Assembly (NCBI GenBank): GCA_019745395.1
Contig: JAIETG010000024.1
Span: 1-48,571, forward strand
Direction: 5' to 3'
Source of the DNA: Rhabdochlamydiaceae bacterium
GTDB taxonomy: Bacteria > Chlamydiota > Chlamydiia > Chlamydiales > Rhabdochlamydiaceae
Length of the DNA stretch: 48,571 nt
Shown here: one piece after another, positions 32,104-45,700 of the stretch
Layout: every line of letters starts with the position of its first letter
How positions within the stretch are numbered: position 1 is the stretch's first letter
Program-made: the position numbers and the translations under genes
Notes under the pieces: model-generated
The model's database searches: none
What the model saw: only the letters and a program-made list of their open reading frames with translations
Told to the model about the DNA's origin: nothing

Positions 32104-33528
32104 TTACCCTGTTTTTTCAAAATCAGCACCAGGAAGTTGGAAAGTTTTGCTCCTTTCCCATTTTTGAAATTCTTTGGCAACTTTTTTAACAAGATTGTGA
32201 TTCTGTTGGATAATTTGACCAAATTTTCTTGATTGTTGCTGAAGCAAAGGATCATAGATCGAGGGAATAGATTCTAAAGTAGACGCAAGTGATCCTCCAC
32301 AGTCTGAATTAGGATTGATAATAGGTTGAGTTCTTTCCCAAAACCTAGCTAAATGTTGTAGATTGTGTTTTTGAGCTAATTCTATAGCATAAGTAAAAAA
32401 TTTATCTTTATGAGGACGGCGCTCATAAAGAATAACCTTTCCTAGATGATCGCTAAAACTTTGATCCCCTGTAATGCAAGAACAATTACTATGCGCGCGT
32501 AATTTCTGCATATCCTCCTGCGAAAGAAATCCTGGGAAAAGAACCCTCAAAGTACAAGAAGATTTTTTAGAGGAAAACTGCCACTGCAGCAAAGATTGTT
32601 GATCTGATTCAAAATAATGACAATAAGCATTTAAATCTTTTCGTTTTTTCGATATTTGTATCGGTGGAGGACTTAGAGATCTACTAGTATCTACAGCCAC
32701 AATGTTATTGCTTTTCCAAACAAATTCGCAACAAGATGGCGTATTTACCTCTTCTGAAAGAATTCGAGGAATGGATCTGAGCAGTTCCTGAAATCCTATT
32801 TTCTTGCGATCTCCAGGCAAGCAAAGAGTAATGATAGTTTCCTCATTATCTTTATGAGCATTGATGATGACCTGAATAAATGAAAGAATAGTACGGTAGT
32901 CATAACAATAAGCTAAGTAGACGGGATCTTGAGAAAGATTAGGAATATTTTCAGCTAGAATAGAATTACGAAAAGATTTCATCCTTAAGTTGCGGTCCGA
33001 TTTATTCTCTATATTAAAGATGCCCCATTCATCATCTCCCAAGCCGCTGCTTTGCGGCTTGGAAATATTTTCATGAACAGGAGCGCAATTAGAATACTCC
33101 CCAATATGCCAAATATTTTGCTGTGGAAAATCAAATGGAAGCAAGAGTTGTTTTTTAAGAACAGGGCCATGAATAATCAGTGTATTTTCCAGAGTTTCAG
33201 GACGCATTCTTCGAAAATCAATACTTTTTTCAGCTAGAGTGCAGTAAAGTTTTCGGTTTTCAACAAACCTAGACAGTGTCTCATGAGTAGAATCGTCAAT
33301 ACCACAAAGAATTACTTGGCACTTAGAAGCCACTTTTTTCATGGCATTGCCCATTCTGCAAGCAAAGACATAATCTCCGTATCCATCATCACATGCTTGA
33401 CAAACAACGTAGATCCGAGGAGGTGAAATTGCACTACTGGAAGTAATTTTCGGTTGCATCCCACTTCTGGAATATAGGGAGCGTTGAAGTACCGGAGATT
33501 TTGTTATTAACTGACCAGCAGCAATCAT
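32104..33528 (-). CDS. hypothetical protein, possible glycosyltransferase-like fold
   Basis: 474 residues, not confidently assigned. No signal peptide or membrane segment. Residues about 38-75 (IYVVCQACDDGYGDYVFACR) resemble the N-terminal nucleotide-sugar fold of GT-B enzymes, and about 385-410 (CSCITGDQSFSDHLGKVILYE followed by RRPHKDKF) resembles the GDQS-type donor loop of the same fold. The C-terminal 60 residues are helical (QSRKFGQIIQQNHNLVKKVAKEFQKW). A secreted effector or a sugar transferase are possible. It has its own promoter-like sequence upstream and stands alone between the pRiA4b-like gene and sucD. Confidence 0.6.
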   Translation of the reverse strand: MIAAGQLITKSPVLQRSLYSRSGMQPKITSSSAISPPRIYVVCQACDDGYGDYVFACRMGNAMKKVASKCQVILCGIDDSTHETLSRFVENRKLYCTLAEKSIDFRRMRPETLENTLIIHGPVLKKQLLLPFDFPQQNIWHIGEYSNCAPVHENISKPQSSGLGDDEWGIFNIENKSDRNLRMKSFRNSILAENIPNLSQDPVYLAYCYDYRTILSFIQVIINAHKDNEETIITLCLPGDRKKIGFQELLRSIPRILSEEVNTPSCCEFVWKSNNIVAVDTSRSLSPPPIQISKKRKDLNAYCHYFESDQQSLLQWQFSSKKSSCTLRVLFPGFLSQEDMQKLRAHSNCSCITGDQSFSDHLGKVILYERRPHKDKFFTYAIELAQKHNLQHLARFWERTQPIINPNSDCGGSLASTLESIPSIYDPLLQQQSRKFGQIIQQNHNLVKKVAKEFQKWERSKTFQLPGADFEKTG

Positions 33529-33569
33529 AGATATTCAATTAGTTAATTATAAATAAAATAGAGCGATCT

Positions 33570-33597
33570 ATTTTAAACATAAACAACTAAAAGTCAA
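33570..33597 (-). promoter_or_regulatory. promoter of the 474-residue gene
   Basis: Minus strand: TTGACT (33597-33592), 16 bases, TAAAAT (33575-33570), about 40 bases before the start codon. Confidence 0.65.
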
Positions 33598-33628
33598 CAA
33601 CTTTAAAACATTAAGAACCCTTAATAAT

Positions 33629-34519
33629 TCAAGTTATTTTCAAGGAACATTCTATCGCTTTTTGCATAGCTATACCCATTTCAGCCGGAGACAAGGCAAC
33701 GAAGGCCCCAGCTTTTTGCAAGGCCTCTATCTTATCTTTAGCAGCTCCTTTCCCTCCGGAAATAATTGCTCCAGCATGTCCCATCCGTCTTCCAGGAGGC
33801 GCTGTGGAGCCTGCAATAAATGCAGCTACAGGCTTAGTACAGTGCTTACGGATCCAATGAGCGGCTTCTTCTTCTGCAGAGCCCCCAATTTCTCCAATCA
33901 TAAGGATCCCTTCTGTTTCTGGATCTTTTTCAAAAAGAGCTAATATATCAATAAAGTTCGTTCCATTAAGAGGATCTCCTCCGATCCCAACGCAAGAAGA
34001 TTGCCCAAGCCCTAACTGAGTAGTTTGCCAAACAGCTTCATACGTAAGAGTTCCTGAACGAGAAACAATTCCAATTTTTCCTTTTTTATGGATATAACCT
34101 GGCATAATACCAATCTTACATTCCCCTGGAGTGATTACGCCGGGACAATTTGGACCAATCAATCGACTTTTTTTACTATTGCGCATGACTCTGGTTACTT
34201 CTAACATATCTCGGACAGGAATCCCTTCTGTGATACAAACAATCAAAGGTATTGCTGCATCTTCCGCCTCTAAAATTGCATCTGCTGCAAAAGGAGGAGG
34301 AACAAAAATTACAGTAGCATCACACCCTGTCGCTTTTTTCGCATCATAGACAGTTTCAAAGACAGGAAGTCCTAAAATTTCCTGGCCTCCTTTACCCGGG
34401 GTGACACCGCCTACGAATTGCGATCCATATTCAAGTCCTTGCTCAGTATGAAAACGCCCTGATTTCCCCGAGATTCCCTGCGTAATAACTTTTGTGCCTT
34501 TATGGACTAAAATGGACAT
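33629..34519 (-). CDS. sucD: succinyl-CoA synthetase, alpha subunit
   Basis: TCA-cycle enzyme making ATP or GTP from succinyl-CoA. CoA-binding N-terminus ([18 protein letters not shown]), GPNCPGVI in the middle, and the phosphorylated active-site His in [11 protein letters not shown]. 296 residues. It starts 13 bases after sucC. Confidence 0.97.
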   Translation of the reverse strand: MSILVHKGTKVITQGISGKSGRFHTEQGLEYGSQFVGGVTPGKGGQEILGLPVFETVYDAKKATGCDATVIFVPPPFAADAILEAEDAAIPLIVCITEGIPVRDMLEVTRVMRNSKKSRLIGPNCPGVITPGECKIGIMPGYIHKKGKIGIVSRSGTLTYEAVWQTTQLGLGQSSCVGIGGDPLNGTNFIDILALFEKDPETEGILMIGEIGGSAEEEAAHWIRKHCTKPVAAFIAGSTAPPGRRMGHAGAIISGGKGAAKDKIEALQKAGAFVALSPAEMGIAMQKAIECSLKIT

Positions 34520-34532
34520 CCTTGCTTCTCCT

Positions 34533-35699
34533 TTATTTCTGTTTTAAGACAGCTACGGCTTTTTCTGCGGCATCTTTCAGCGTGTCTGCTGTGATAATTT
34601 TGAGATTTGAGTCTTTTAAAAGTCTTTTCCCTTCTTGGACATTCGTCCCCTCCATTCGAACTATTAAGGGAACTCGAATGTCAGATTCTCGACCTGCAGC
34701 AATAATCCCTTCCGCTAAAACCGCACAGTCCATAATACCGCCAAAAATATTCACTAAAATCGCTTGGACTTTAGGATCTTCTAAAATAATTTTAAATCCC
34801 GCTGCAACCTTTTCTTTAGAAGCTCCTCCCCCTACGTCCAGAAAATTAGCAGGAGTTCCACCATATAGGTTGATCAGATCCATAGTTGCCATGGCAAGTC
34901 CGGCCCCATTGACCATACACCCAATATTTCCTTCCATCGCTACATAAGCAAGATCAAATTCTTTTGCTTCCACCTCAGTTTTCATCATTTGAGAAGGATC
35001 GTAAAAATCTGCTAGTTCAGGCTGCCGAAATAAGGCGTTGTCATCGACACTAAGTTTTGCATCAAGTGCCCAAAGATCTCCTTGCATATCTTCTACTAAG
35101 GGATTGATCTCGAGTAAAGAAGCATCTGTTTGGATGAATGCTTTAGCAATAGCTTTAGCGATCTTAGCCCCTTCCTTAGCTTGCACTCCTTTCCATCCCA
35201 TAAACTCCATGAGACGCACCAAACGAAAAGGCTTGATTTCTCCAGAAATTTCTATGGGCAACTTCAAAATCTTTTCTGGAAATTTATCAGCGACCTCTTC
35301 GATGTCCATTCCCCCTTCTTTCGAGGCAATCAAAATAGGTTCAGCATTCATGCGATCAATAGCCGCTCCTATATAATATTCTTTTTTGATATCTAAAGGA
35401 GGCGATATCAATATTTTTTGCGCAATAATTCCTTGAGGGCCTGTCTGATTGTTTACCATCTTCATGCCGATCAATTGCTTGGCTACAGAAAGGATTTCTT
35501 CTCTATTTTTAGCAAACTTTACTCCCCCAGCTTTTCCCCGTCCTCCCGCATGAACTTGGATTTTTAAAACCGCTTGCGTTAAAGACATCTCTGAGATCGC
35601 TTGTTCTACCTCTTGAAGGGTAGAGGCTACTTTCCAAGGAGGAATCGGAAGCCCATAGTGGCGCAAAATTGTCTTAGCTTGAAATTCATGCATGTCCAT
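34533..35699 (-). CDS. sucC: succinyl-CoA synthetase, beta subunit
   Basis: Nucleotide-binding partner of SucD. ATP-grasp fold: [17 protein letters not shown] at the N-terminus, [16 protein letters not shown], and [19 protein letters not shown] for metal binding; [16 protein letters not shown] in the C-terminal domain. GAGG 6 bases before ATG 35699 sets the start, giving 388 residues, the same as E. coli SucC. It is divergent from ftsY. Nucleotide preference (ADP or GDP) cannot be read by eye. Confidence 0.97.
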   Translation of the reverse strand: MDMHEFQAKTILRHYGLPIPPWKVASTLQEVEQAISEMSLTQAVLKIQVHAGGRGKAGGVKFAKNREEILSVAKQLIGMKMVNNQTGPQGIIAQKILISPPLDIKKEYYIGAAIDRMNAEPILIASKEGGMDIEEVADKFPEKILKLPIEISGEIKPFRLVRLMEFMGWKGVQAKEGAKIAKAIAKAFIQTDASLLEINPLVEDMQGDLWALDAKLSVDDNALFRQPELADFYDPSQMMKTEVEAKEFDLAYVAMEGNIGCMVNGAGLAMATMDLINLYGGTPANFLDVGGGASKEKVAAGFKIILEDPKVQAILVNIFGGIMDCAVLAEGIIAAGRESDIRVPLIVRMEGTNVQEGKRLLKDSNLKIITADTLKDAAEKAVAVLKQK

Positions 35700-35771
35700 A
35701 AAATACCTCATCTTCTCTTCAATTCACTTATCTGATAGACTCATTTTTCCAGCAACCTAAAACTAACGATA

Positions 35772-36707
35772 ATGTTCAGCTTTTTAAAAAATAGTTACGA
35801 AAAAATCAAAAAAGCCTTTTCGGCGACTCGATCTGTCTTAGCGCAAAGAATTGGCGCGCTACTGGGAAAACCTTGGGATGAAAACACCTTAGAATCCTTA
35901 GAACAAATTCTTTACGAAGCAGATCTCGGAACACGTTGCGTCGAAGAATTTGTATCCCACCTGCAATCTGAACTGCGATTAAAGCCTCAACAGGGTCTTG
36001 CAGAGATCTTACAGCTTCTGAAAAAAAAATCTCTCGACATCCTTTTATCCCCCCCCATTTCAGCACCTATTATCCCAGAATCTGGAGATCCTCTCGTCCA
36101 TCTCATCGTCGGAATCAACGGAAGTGGCAAGACAACGACAATTGCAAAGCTCGCTTCCCATTTTCAAAAAGAAGGGAAAAAGGTCTTATTAGGAGCTGGC
36201 GACACTTTTCGAGCAGCAGCAATTGACCAGTTAGGACTTTGGGCAGAAAAGCTTTCAGTAGATATCGTAAAATCCAAACCAGGAGCAGACCCCTCCGCAG
36301 TTGCCTTTGATGCCATTTCTGCAGCAAAAGCAAGAGGTACTGATATTGTTCTTATAGATACAGCTGGTAGGCTTCAAAATAAAACCGATTTGATGATGGA
36401 ACTGGAAAAAATCCAAAAGACCTGTAAGAAGTTAATGCCTAAAGCTCCTCATGAGACTTGGCTTGTACTCGATGGATCCCATGGACAAAATGCACTAGAT
36501 CAAGCTCGAGTCTTTCATAAACACGTCCCGTTGACAGGACTTATCGTTACGAAACTTGACGGTTCCGCCAAAGGAGGAATCCTCCTGGCAATCTATCAAG
36601 AGCTCAAGATTCCTATCCGTTGGATCGGCATCGGAGAAAAAGCAGAGGATTTGATCCCCTTTGAACCCGAGGCCTATGTAGAGGCACTTTTAGGAATAGA
36701 GTCCTAG
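35772..36707 (+). CDS. ftsY: signal recognition particle receptor FtsY
   Basis: Membrane-associated GTPase that docks the SRP (Ffh, also here). N domain about 1-95; G domain with VGINGSGKTTTIAKLA, GDTFRAAAIDQL, DTAGRLQNKTDLM and TKLDGSAKGG, ending GIGEKAEDLIPFEPEAYVEALL. At 311 residues it is the short form without an acidic A domain. It is divergent from sucC-sucD. No clear terminator separates it from the convergent giant gene 20 bases on. Confidence 0.96.
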   Translation: MFSFLKNSYEKIKKAFSATRSVLAQRIGALLGKPWDENTLESLEQILYEADLGTRCVEEFVSHLQSELRLKPQQGLAEILQLLKKKSLDILLSPPISAPIIPESGDPLVHLIVGINGSGKTTTIAKLASHFQKEGKKVLLGAGDTFRAAAIDQLGLWAEKLSVDIVKSKPGADPSAVAFDAISAAKARGTDIVLIDTAGRLQNKTDLMMELEKIQKTCKKLMPKAPHETWLVLDGSHGQNALDQARVFHKHVPLTGLIVTKLDGSAKGGILLAIYQELKIPIRWIGIGEKAEDLIPFEPEAYVEALLGIES

Positions 36708-36727
36708 AGACCACTTGTATAAACCTT

Positions 36728-39700
36728 TTAAGCTGCAGCAGCCTTTGCTTTTTTAGATCCTGTAATGATTTTTAAAACTGTTGGCAAAGTGACTCCCTTT
36801 TGCAGAGTAATAATTAAGGAGTCCACATTTTCCAGTACCTTGATTAAATCCCCTGCTGGAAGCTTCATTATGCTAGGGATATTGATTTTATGAGTTCTTA
36901 ATTTACGCACCGCCTCAATATGATGAAGAAGGATCTGCCGAACCGCTCTAGTTTTCTCTTCGAGCTCAACTTGGGTGATCCCAAGCTCAACTAAAGGCTC
37001 ATAATCATCTAAATGCTCTTTCTCTGTGGTTAACCCAGACATTGAGCGAAAAACACTTAAAGAATCCTTTTCTTTCTCTTGACCGTCTTCTGCAAAATGA
37101 GCCTGAAGAAGTGAGCTCTGCCCTGGATTCCTGATCTTAAAGAACAAAAAGTCATGAAGAAGTTTTGCATTGAGCTTTTTTCTTTTTAATGGTGTCAAAT
37201 CATGCTTAATAAGAGCTTCCACATTTCCATTAAAGAGATTGACTTGCCAGAGTAAGTCTTTGAGAGCAGGAGACATTTCCGGAGCATTTCCTATATAAGG
37301 CCTTCCCGTTGGAAGCACAAGCCACATATTTTGTGGTTTATTATTTTTGATGTACCCTTTGAAAAAATCAGCTTCTGCTGTAGAAAGTAAAATCGATTTG
37401 AGTTCGCCTTTTTCTTGGACAATAAGAATTTGTCTACCAGCTTTACTTGCTGTGTCAAAGATGTAGTTAGCCTTATCGTGATTTCGAAGGAAATTCCGAG
37501 AGACTAAAAAATTGTCGCCAAATAAAGAGGAGTAGTCTCTTAAATAACTGGGTATTTGACTATTTCGATCTCCTTTATAAGATAGAACATCTTTTAGAGA
37601 GTACATAGCATTACTATCTTGCAAGAAATCTGTATATTTCCCCTTTTTAAAACCTTGATTGATTCGTCCCACTGTCCAAGAAGATTCTGCAACCTGTTTT
37701 GCATCTTTGCTCGTTTGATAAGATTCTAGTTCTCTTTGAAGCTCTCGACTGATCGAATGATCGGTTTCATTCTCCACTTCCACTTCTTGAGCAATCTCCA
37801 GCTCTGTTCCGGCATCATCTTTCACAGACTGCTTAACCATAGAAGGTCGATAAGGAGAATTACTAGCGCTTTGTATAATTTCAGATAAAAGGCGATCTGC
37901 CTTCTTGTATGTTTCTTTATCTGCTCCAGAAAGACGTTCGAATAACGCTTTTTTCTGGTTACAGTATTCTACTAACGACTGCAAGCTGTCGACAACAACC
38001 TCAGGACTTCCAAACTGAGAGTACAAATCGTGATCTTTTGCAGTAATGAGAACCTCTTCATACCGCCTAAAGATTTGAATTTCTCCGCCTAAATTCTTTG
38101 CCTTACGAAGCATTTCCATGACAATTTCTCTTAAGGCATGATCAGCTTTTTGTCGATAAGATCTAAATGTCTGGTCAGCTTTACGCATAGCCTGATTATC
38201 TATAGACTTTAAAAGGACATCTTGATGAGAAGGACGGGAATTTTCCGTAGAAAAATGCGTCACTTCACTTTGAGGAATAACAACTTCAACATCTTGCCCT
38301 TTAAAATAGTTTCTTAGACGAAGAATTCCCTGCGTAAGGGTTCGCTTGATTGTACGATGATTTACAGAAATCAAATTGATTGCATCCGCTTTTTGAAGAA
38401 TATCTGTCGCCTCACAGTGCGTCTGATCGTAATAAACAAATGTCGATTTGAGCTGAAGGCCGTGTTTTGCAATGGCCCCCGGTTGCGTCCCACCTACAAT
38501 AACTGGTTTCTTAGAACCTTTTTTGAGCGCCATTAAAACCATAGGACTCGATGGCTGTGGGCGGTCAAAAAACAAAACAGACTGAATTCTTGGATCATCT
38601 TTATAATAATTTAAAACATCTTGAGCCACCGACAATCCTGAACTTTCCTTAAAAAGCCCTCCGGAGTCAATAAAACCCGACACTCGATTTCTTCTATCAA
38701 GTGTCATCGCCCCTAAAACGTGGCTAAGCGTTTCTTTAGGCTTTATGCTGGTCGTTGTATGTATTTTTAAAGATTTCTTCGCTGCTCTTTCTAAAAAAAC
38801 ATCAAGAATTTTGCCTTCTGTTCCTTCATCTGGATGAAAATTCGTTTCTAAATCTTTAGGAAAGGATTCTGGGTTCCAAGGAGTTCCTGAAAAGGAATCG
38901 AATCCAGAAAAGCTGGCAGCAAAATTTTGAGAAGTACTTCTAAAATATTTTGAATAATAACCTACAAGCTTTGCTATGCTATTTGCCTCAATCTGAAGCT
39001 GTAGATGGGGATTTTTATTGATATGTTCTAATACTTGCTGTGCATGTGCTGGATATTCTGCAAAAGTACAGCCAGTTAACTCTTTGAATGCCTTCGCCTC
39101 GTCCGTCTCTTCAAAAGCAATCCCTTGAAGATCTGCAGACATTCCTGCAGCTTGAAAAAACACATCGTATACATCTTGCACTTGCTTAGATGTTACACCT
39201 CGCGCTAGAGCCGTTTGAAAATGATAGATCATAGCTTCCCACTGTGATCCAAATTCTGTGAAAGAAGGACTATTGACTCCATGATATGGGCCAACGGTAA
39301 CTTCTTCTAGTACCCGCCCATAATTTTCTCCTGTACTCTTAGAAAGAGTAAGAGGTAAAATATCGCTAGAAAGATGTTTTAGAAGCGATATTTGTGCAGC
39401 GGAGGATTTTAGCGTCTCTTTTTGGGACATAAACTCTAAATGCTGCCTAAAAGCCCGACCCGTTTCGCGACCTGAAATAAACTCCAAAAAGGCTTCTTTT
39501 TCCGAAGCGGTTAGAGATAGATCTTGGCGTTGATCGAAAAAGTCTTTCATGACATCTAAAAGGATTTCCCTATGCTCTTTTTCACTAAGAACGGCTTGCT
39601 GATTGCTTCGCATCCGAATTTTTTCATCAAACTTAGGAGAGGATAACAAAGTAAACATCTGACGAGTCATGTCAATTAAAGCTGGCTCTATCGAAGTTTT

Positions 39701-42700
39701 TTGGCCAAATGGAAAATTAGTCTCTTGCATCGGATTTAAAATAAGATCTACTTCATCGACAAGTACATCTCCTGAATTTTTCATTTCTTTAACCAAAAAA
39801 GAAAGCAGAACTAGTGGTTCATTTTCATCTATATGAGAAAAATCCATATCTTCAATTTTGCGATTTCCAGACTTCAATTCCTCCGATACTTTCCCTAGTA
39901 AGTCCAAATATTCTAGAACAATAGATTCAATCGTTTCCCTTGTTGTTAAGATCACTTTACCCGTTTTTGCGGCTGCAAACTGCTGTTTGATCCATATCAA
40001 GTTTTTTTCCGTTAATTCACTTCTTTTCATCTGAATAGGAATAACTTCTTGATGGAAATGCTTTTTCTGCATGTTACCCAAATTTTCTTTGAGCGTGCTG
40101 AACTGAGATGCTGGGGGGATAAAAAAAGGAATTCTTCCAGGTTTTGCAGCAAAATATAGCAAGTTAGAGGCCAGAACGCTTGTTTTTCCGCCTCCCATCA
40201 TGAGCTGAGTCACGCAGCTCTTTTTTTGAGCCATTTGCAAAATCAAAGCAACTTGCTCTTTTCTCATTCTAAGACCCGCTCGATATTCATAAACTAAAAA
40301 CTGCCTTTGCAACATATCGTATTCCGAAGATGTGTAGGCCATCTCGGCCGACAAGAGCAGGCCTAGTTCTTGTGGATCTTGTGTTTTCAGGGCTTTTTCC
40401 AGCTGAGCAGCCTCTATGGCTGCTACTAAAAACTCTTTCGCAAGCTTATCTAACTTTTGAATTTCCTCTTTTGTCAGATGGGAATTTAACGCCAGATACC
40501 CTTCCGATTTTTCTTTTAAAAAGCTGTTGATTACCTCATGCATTCTGATCTTAGCCTTAGCCTGACTTCCTTCCAGTAAAAGAGTCAACGTCTTTTGACG
40601 CTCATCATCAGGAAGACGATTTACTAAATCCAAAATTTCTTGTTTTTTTTCTTGTAGGTTAAGACTTGCCAATCGAGCTTCAAGCTCTGCATGAACTTGC
40701 TCTGTACTAACCCCGCTCTTAAGAGTGAATTGTGGCTCTGCTTGGTTTTTTTCCAATCCTTTCTGGTATTCTTGAATAAAAGCAGATCTTTCTTCTGTAA
40801 CAGCTGCCTCGTAAAGTTCTGTTATAGGCTGATTTAAGAGTCGATCCTCATCTAGAAAACTTTTACGTATAGGCGCATTTTCTTGCAGAAAAGATTTTTG
40901 AATTAAATTCCGCAAAAAGGGTTCTCGTGAAAATGTCATAGGAGAAAGAGGAAAAGGCGCTTTTGGGGTTACAGACTCGATCTTCTTAAGGGATTGCGTC
41001 AAAGACCTTGCTGAAGGAGAGCTTCTTTTACTGCTTTTTGCCGGTACCTTTCGAGGGCTTACTAAAATCAGATCTGATTCAGTATTAAATTTTCTTAGCC
41101 ATTCCCTTGCTGCGTTGTAATCCATTTTTGCTTTAGGAAGCGGTGGATATTTAGACTCTTTGCCCTCTTCAATTCTTTCTGATACTACAGCTTGAAGTAT
41201 GGCAGGATATATAATATCCCCTTTCTTAAAGAACTCTCTATATCTAAGTTTAAGAAAAGCCTTTTCTTCTTTTGTTTTAGCTTGCCGAAAAGCCTCATAC
41301 ACCTGGCCAAATTCACGAAAGGGCCCACCATCTTCCAAGTAACGTATCATTCTAGAATAACTGCTTTCTTGCGTTGACCAGCCGCTAGAACGAGCGTTCT
41401 CTTTCTTCCAGTTCCACACATCGTCTTGATTTGTTTTTTCTTGATCATATTCAGAAAATCTTTTGGAAATCTCTTCCCATTCTTCTGTAGAAAGACGAAG
41501 ATCTGCTTGGACTCGATCTAAGCCATTTTGATACGTTGAACGCAACTGCTTGGCTACATTGATCATCTTGTATTCAATGTCCCAATCTTCTTGCTTTTTC
41601 GGAAGAAGAAGGAGAGCTTTTAACGCAAAAGCTGCAGCTGAGGCAGATCTGTCATAAGAAGAAACTGGATGATTGATGATCCAAAAAAGGATCTGTTTCG
41701 TTAAATCAGTATGCGTAAAGTGCGCTTTTAAATTGAGATCTTCTTGCAAAATTTTGATCGCAGTTGTGTAGTCTTTTTGAGCCAAAGACAAATAACTCAA
41801 AAAAAGAGCCCCTTCTATATTCAAAGGCTTTGGTTTTCCATTTTCTAAATCGTAATCTATAAATCGATATTTTTTCTCTTGAGGGCTGTTTAATTCTCCC
41901 GTAAAAGGGCCCGAATTTTCTGCTTTCAAATACTCTTCTTTGCGGGTTTCATCTTGGATGTCCAACGTGCAGTGAGGAGCAAATTCTTCAGAAGGCTCGA
42001 CAGGTTTAAGAGGCACTAATAGCTTACTTTTCTCCTCATCTTGTAATAGAAGATAGTTCTTACAAAGACCTAAAAGCCCCTCTGGAGCTTTTTTAAGTAC
42101 AAATCTAGGATTTTCACTCCAAGCAAGTTTTCCAGAGGCCCTTTTAAATTCTAAGGGCATTGCTGTTAAAGAAACAAATCGGGGCATTTCCAGCTTAAAA
42201 GAGCCATCATCATAACCTCTTTCTAAAACCCAAGATTTTCCTTCAAAATTTTCGATCGATGGATCGAGAGTAGGATTTTCCTGCAAAGTACTTTTCCCCT
42301 CTTCAGCAATTGCCTGAAAATCAACGAAATCAATAGCAAAGTTATCTTTACGAACAAAGAGAGTCTTGTGCTCAGATCTAAAAACGAAATGATCTGCAAG
42401 TAAAGATTTAGGAACTTTCTTAAGTAGCTCTGCTAATTGATGAGTTGTTAGACCATTATCTTTAGTAACGTATTGATACCACTGCCCTTCAAATTGCATT
42501 TGCACAATACCTTCTTTACGCCCCTTTTCCCATCTAGCAGCTTCGGGATCTTTGAGCTCTCGACCACTTTCAAAGATACGAAAAGTATTTTGGTGAGAGT
42601 CTTGAAATAAATAGGAATTCCCATCTTTTGTGAAAGAAAATTTCTGATCTCCAAACAGTCTTTTATACTCTTGTAACTGCGTAAAATCTTTTTGCACTCC

Positions 42701-45700
42701 AAACTGCGTCTGCTGGCCGTTCTTCAAAATTTTCCCATGAAGTGGAATGATCGACCAAATCTCCGTTTCTGGATCTACAGCCGTATAAAAACCTAGAGAA
42801 TTTCCGGCTTGGAGAACTCGGGTAAATGGTTTTCTATGTGTAGGAATAAGATCTGAGATTACTGCATGTAAAAAATCATCCGGAAGCTTTTCAAAGACAG
42901 GGGCCAGATCATGAATGAAATGAACCATCTCAGACTGACTATGAAAATCATGCCAAGCAGAAAATTTGTGAGCACTTACATGCATCCAGCTAATCAAAAT
43001 CTCTTTCAAGGGTGCATTGTTTGTAATGCTCGATTTTTGCAGCATAAGCAAAGTATTTTTCTGCGTAGTGTATTGCAAAATCCTATGCATATGAAGTAAG
43101 CGTTTTTCTTCATCCGTCAGGTCTTGACGTGCTAAGAGTTGATTGATATCGGCTGCAAAGTCTCTTAAGTTCACTTGAGGATCAAGCTCTCGAACTCTTC
43201 GAGCGATCTGCAAGAAGAAAAGCGTCATTTTTATGTCAGGCCTTTTGCGATTGTAGCAAAATCTTCCTACCCCTTTTTCAATGAGTTCAGAAACAGAGGA
43301 TATAAAATGGGGGTTTTGCATATCTTCGTGGATCGGAGTCGAAGATGGGTGCGACTTGAACAACTGCAAAAGCAAAATGTTTTGATTTTTAACAGCAGTC
43401 AGAGTGTCTATGTTGTCTTTAAAATGATTGACAATCAACTGACTTTGCAATGTTTTTTGACATCCCGTTGAATCTAAGATCGGATCGATCTCTGGCCTCC
43501 AAGACGAAGCTTGTAATACGGCAGAATTTTCTTTTTCATGGGATTCTGCACTGAACAAACATTGCCCAGAACTGGATAAACGAGAAAAACTATTACTATC
43601 AGGCACTATCGAGATAACTTCCCCTTTTCTGTTCTCTTCTATTTCCCAAGCATCAGAAAAATAGGCTGTTTTTTTCTTTACATCGATAAATCCTTGCATC
43701 GGATAGGAAGAAAAAGTGGAAGACTTACTTAGAGGACGAGTGAAAGCATGAGCCGAATATGTAGCCATTCTGAGCGAAGAGAGATAGGCCGTTTCTGGAA
43801 ATGCTCCTAGTATTTGATTATCGGTTCGAAGAATTTTTCTTTTGATCATCCATTCTGGAATCGAATTATCAGAGATTTTTTCTGACTCAGCTCTCGATTG
43901 AAGTTTTTCTACAATTTTTCTATGTTTTGAAGAGACCTTCTCCAAAAATTCGTCATCCACAGTTTTCTTTTGAATGTCTCCTTCTTGGAAACCCCTAACA
44001 GCTTGATTAGGATCGAAAAGAATAGCCGATTGAGGAAGCGAGGTAAAATACGAGGAAAGTTCTTGATATCGCTCTAAATCTTCCCGACGAAAATTCGTAA
44101 ATAAGGGATTTTTGATCAAATCGGTAAAGGATTGATGAAAGATGCCATAAGCACCTAAATCTGGATTTAGTCGCGTAGAAAGCTGATGTATTGTGGCAAC
44201 TAGGGCCCAAGCGGTATTTTGCTCTGTTAGTAACCTGCCTTCATTAGAAAGAGTTTTCGTAGCATATTTGGTTAAAACAGAAGAAAGAAGTTCTACAGTT
44301 TGTTGTATTTGCTCTAAACTAGCTCCATTCCAAGCGGCTTTGAGCTCTGAGGGCTTTGGAAGCATTTGGACAAAACTCTCTATCCTCATGACAACATCAT
44401 GCGGGACATCTTCTGAAAATTGAAGAATCTTCTGCGTTTCTTGGATTAAATCGCCAATTCTTTTCACATCTAAAAACCTAGAAGAAAATGGGATTGTTTG
44501 CAGATCCGTCTCTTTCGATGGCTTATTCGGGCTCCAAAGCCTCCAAGTCTCTGAAGGAAAGGCCTTGCCAGTTCCTACATAAGAAACCGCATTCAATCCC
44601 TCTAGAGATGGGATAGAGCCTTGTGTTTCTGTAAAGGCATCCAAGGACTCTTGTATCTTCTCTCTATAATTTTCCACATCTTCATGACGAATCCCATTAT
44701 CATGGAGCCCTGCCAGATCCAATAAAAGCTTATGCGCCCCACTAATACAAATCTCTTTTCGTTCAGGATTTGCACTAGATGCTTGATTTGGACTACAAGA
44801 GGAATGAAAGGCTTTTTCTTCTCTTTCAAAGTCCGTTTTGTCTGATAAACTCACACTTTGAAGGCGTTTTCGTAAAGCTGCAAAAATAAGAACATACCAA
44901 GAACAAGTTCCTGATGTTTGAGGAGCAATCAGTAGGTCTCCTTCTTCTGGTTCTGTTACCCTGTACTCATTAAAAGCCCCAAATATCTCTAAATAAATCT
45001 GTTTAGCAGGATCCTTTTCATCAGCTCCGTTTTTCACAGAAATAAGAGAGTCAAATAATTCACCACTACTATAACCCTCTTCAAGTCCCATAGCTTTTCC
45101 TGGGACCCCTTTGAATTTCACAAAAGGTGAGACGACTTTTTTTGAAAAAGATCCTTCTGTTTTCGTTTCTTGATAATGATATTCAAGCCCATCTCCTGTA
45201 TTATAAATGTAAACATCGTAGTTGCCATCTTCTCTTTTGACCCACTGATAGAGCATAGCATGACCTGTGCCACCCTTTACGGTCCATCCTCCCTCCAACC
45301 AAAAGTCTTGTCCTTCTTGTAGGTTTTTCACTTTAGAAGCGATATCACGTCCGGATAAACGACTAAAACCTGCATTTGATTCAGAAACGTATCGGATCTT
45401 TTTAGCAAGACTTTCGATATCTTGTCTTAAGGCTGCAGATGCATCTGCAGATAAATCCACGAGCATACGGGTTGAAGATTCAAAATTCAACCCTTCTAAA
45501 GACGTTCCTTGAATGTACGGATCTCCTAAGATGTGTGCTAACTCTTTATTAGTCAGTACGGGGCCTGGAGAGATTTTTCTTTCTACTTCATAGGCTCCCG
45601 CAACTGGCAAGCTAAAATATTTATCAAAAGCAGTAAGAAAACCCCAAATAGAGTCTCCCCAAGAAGATATTTTTTCCTGAACCTGTTGTAGTCCGAATGA

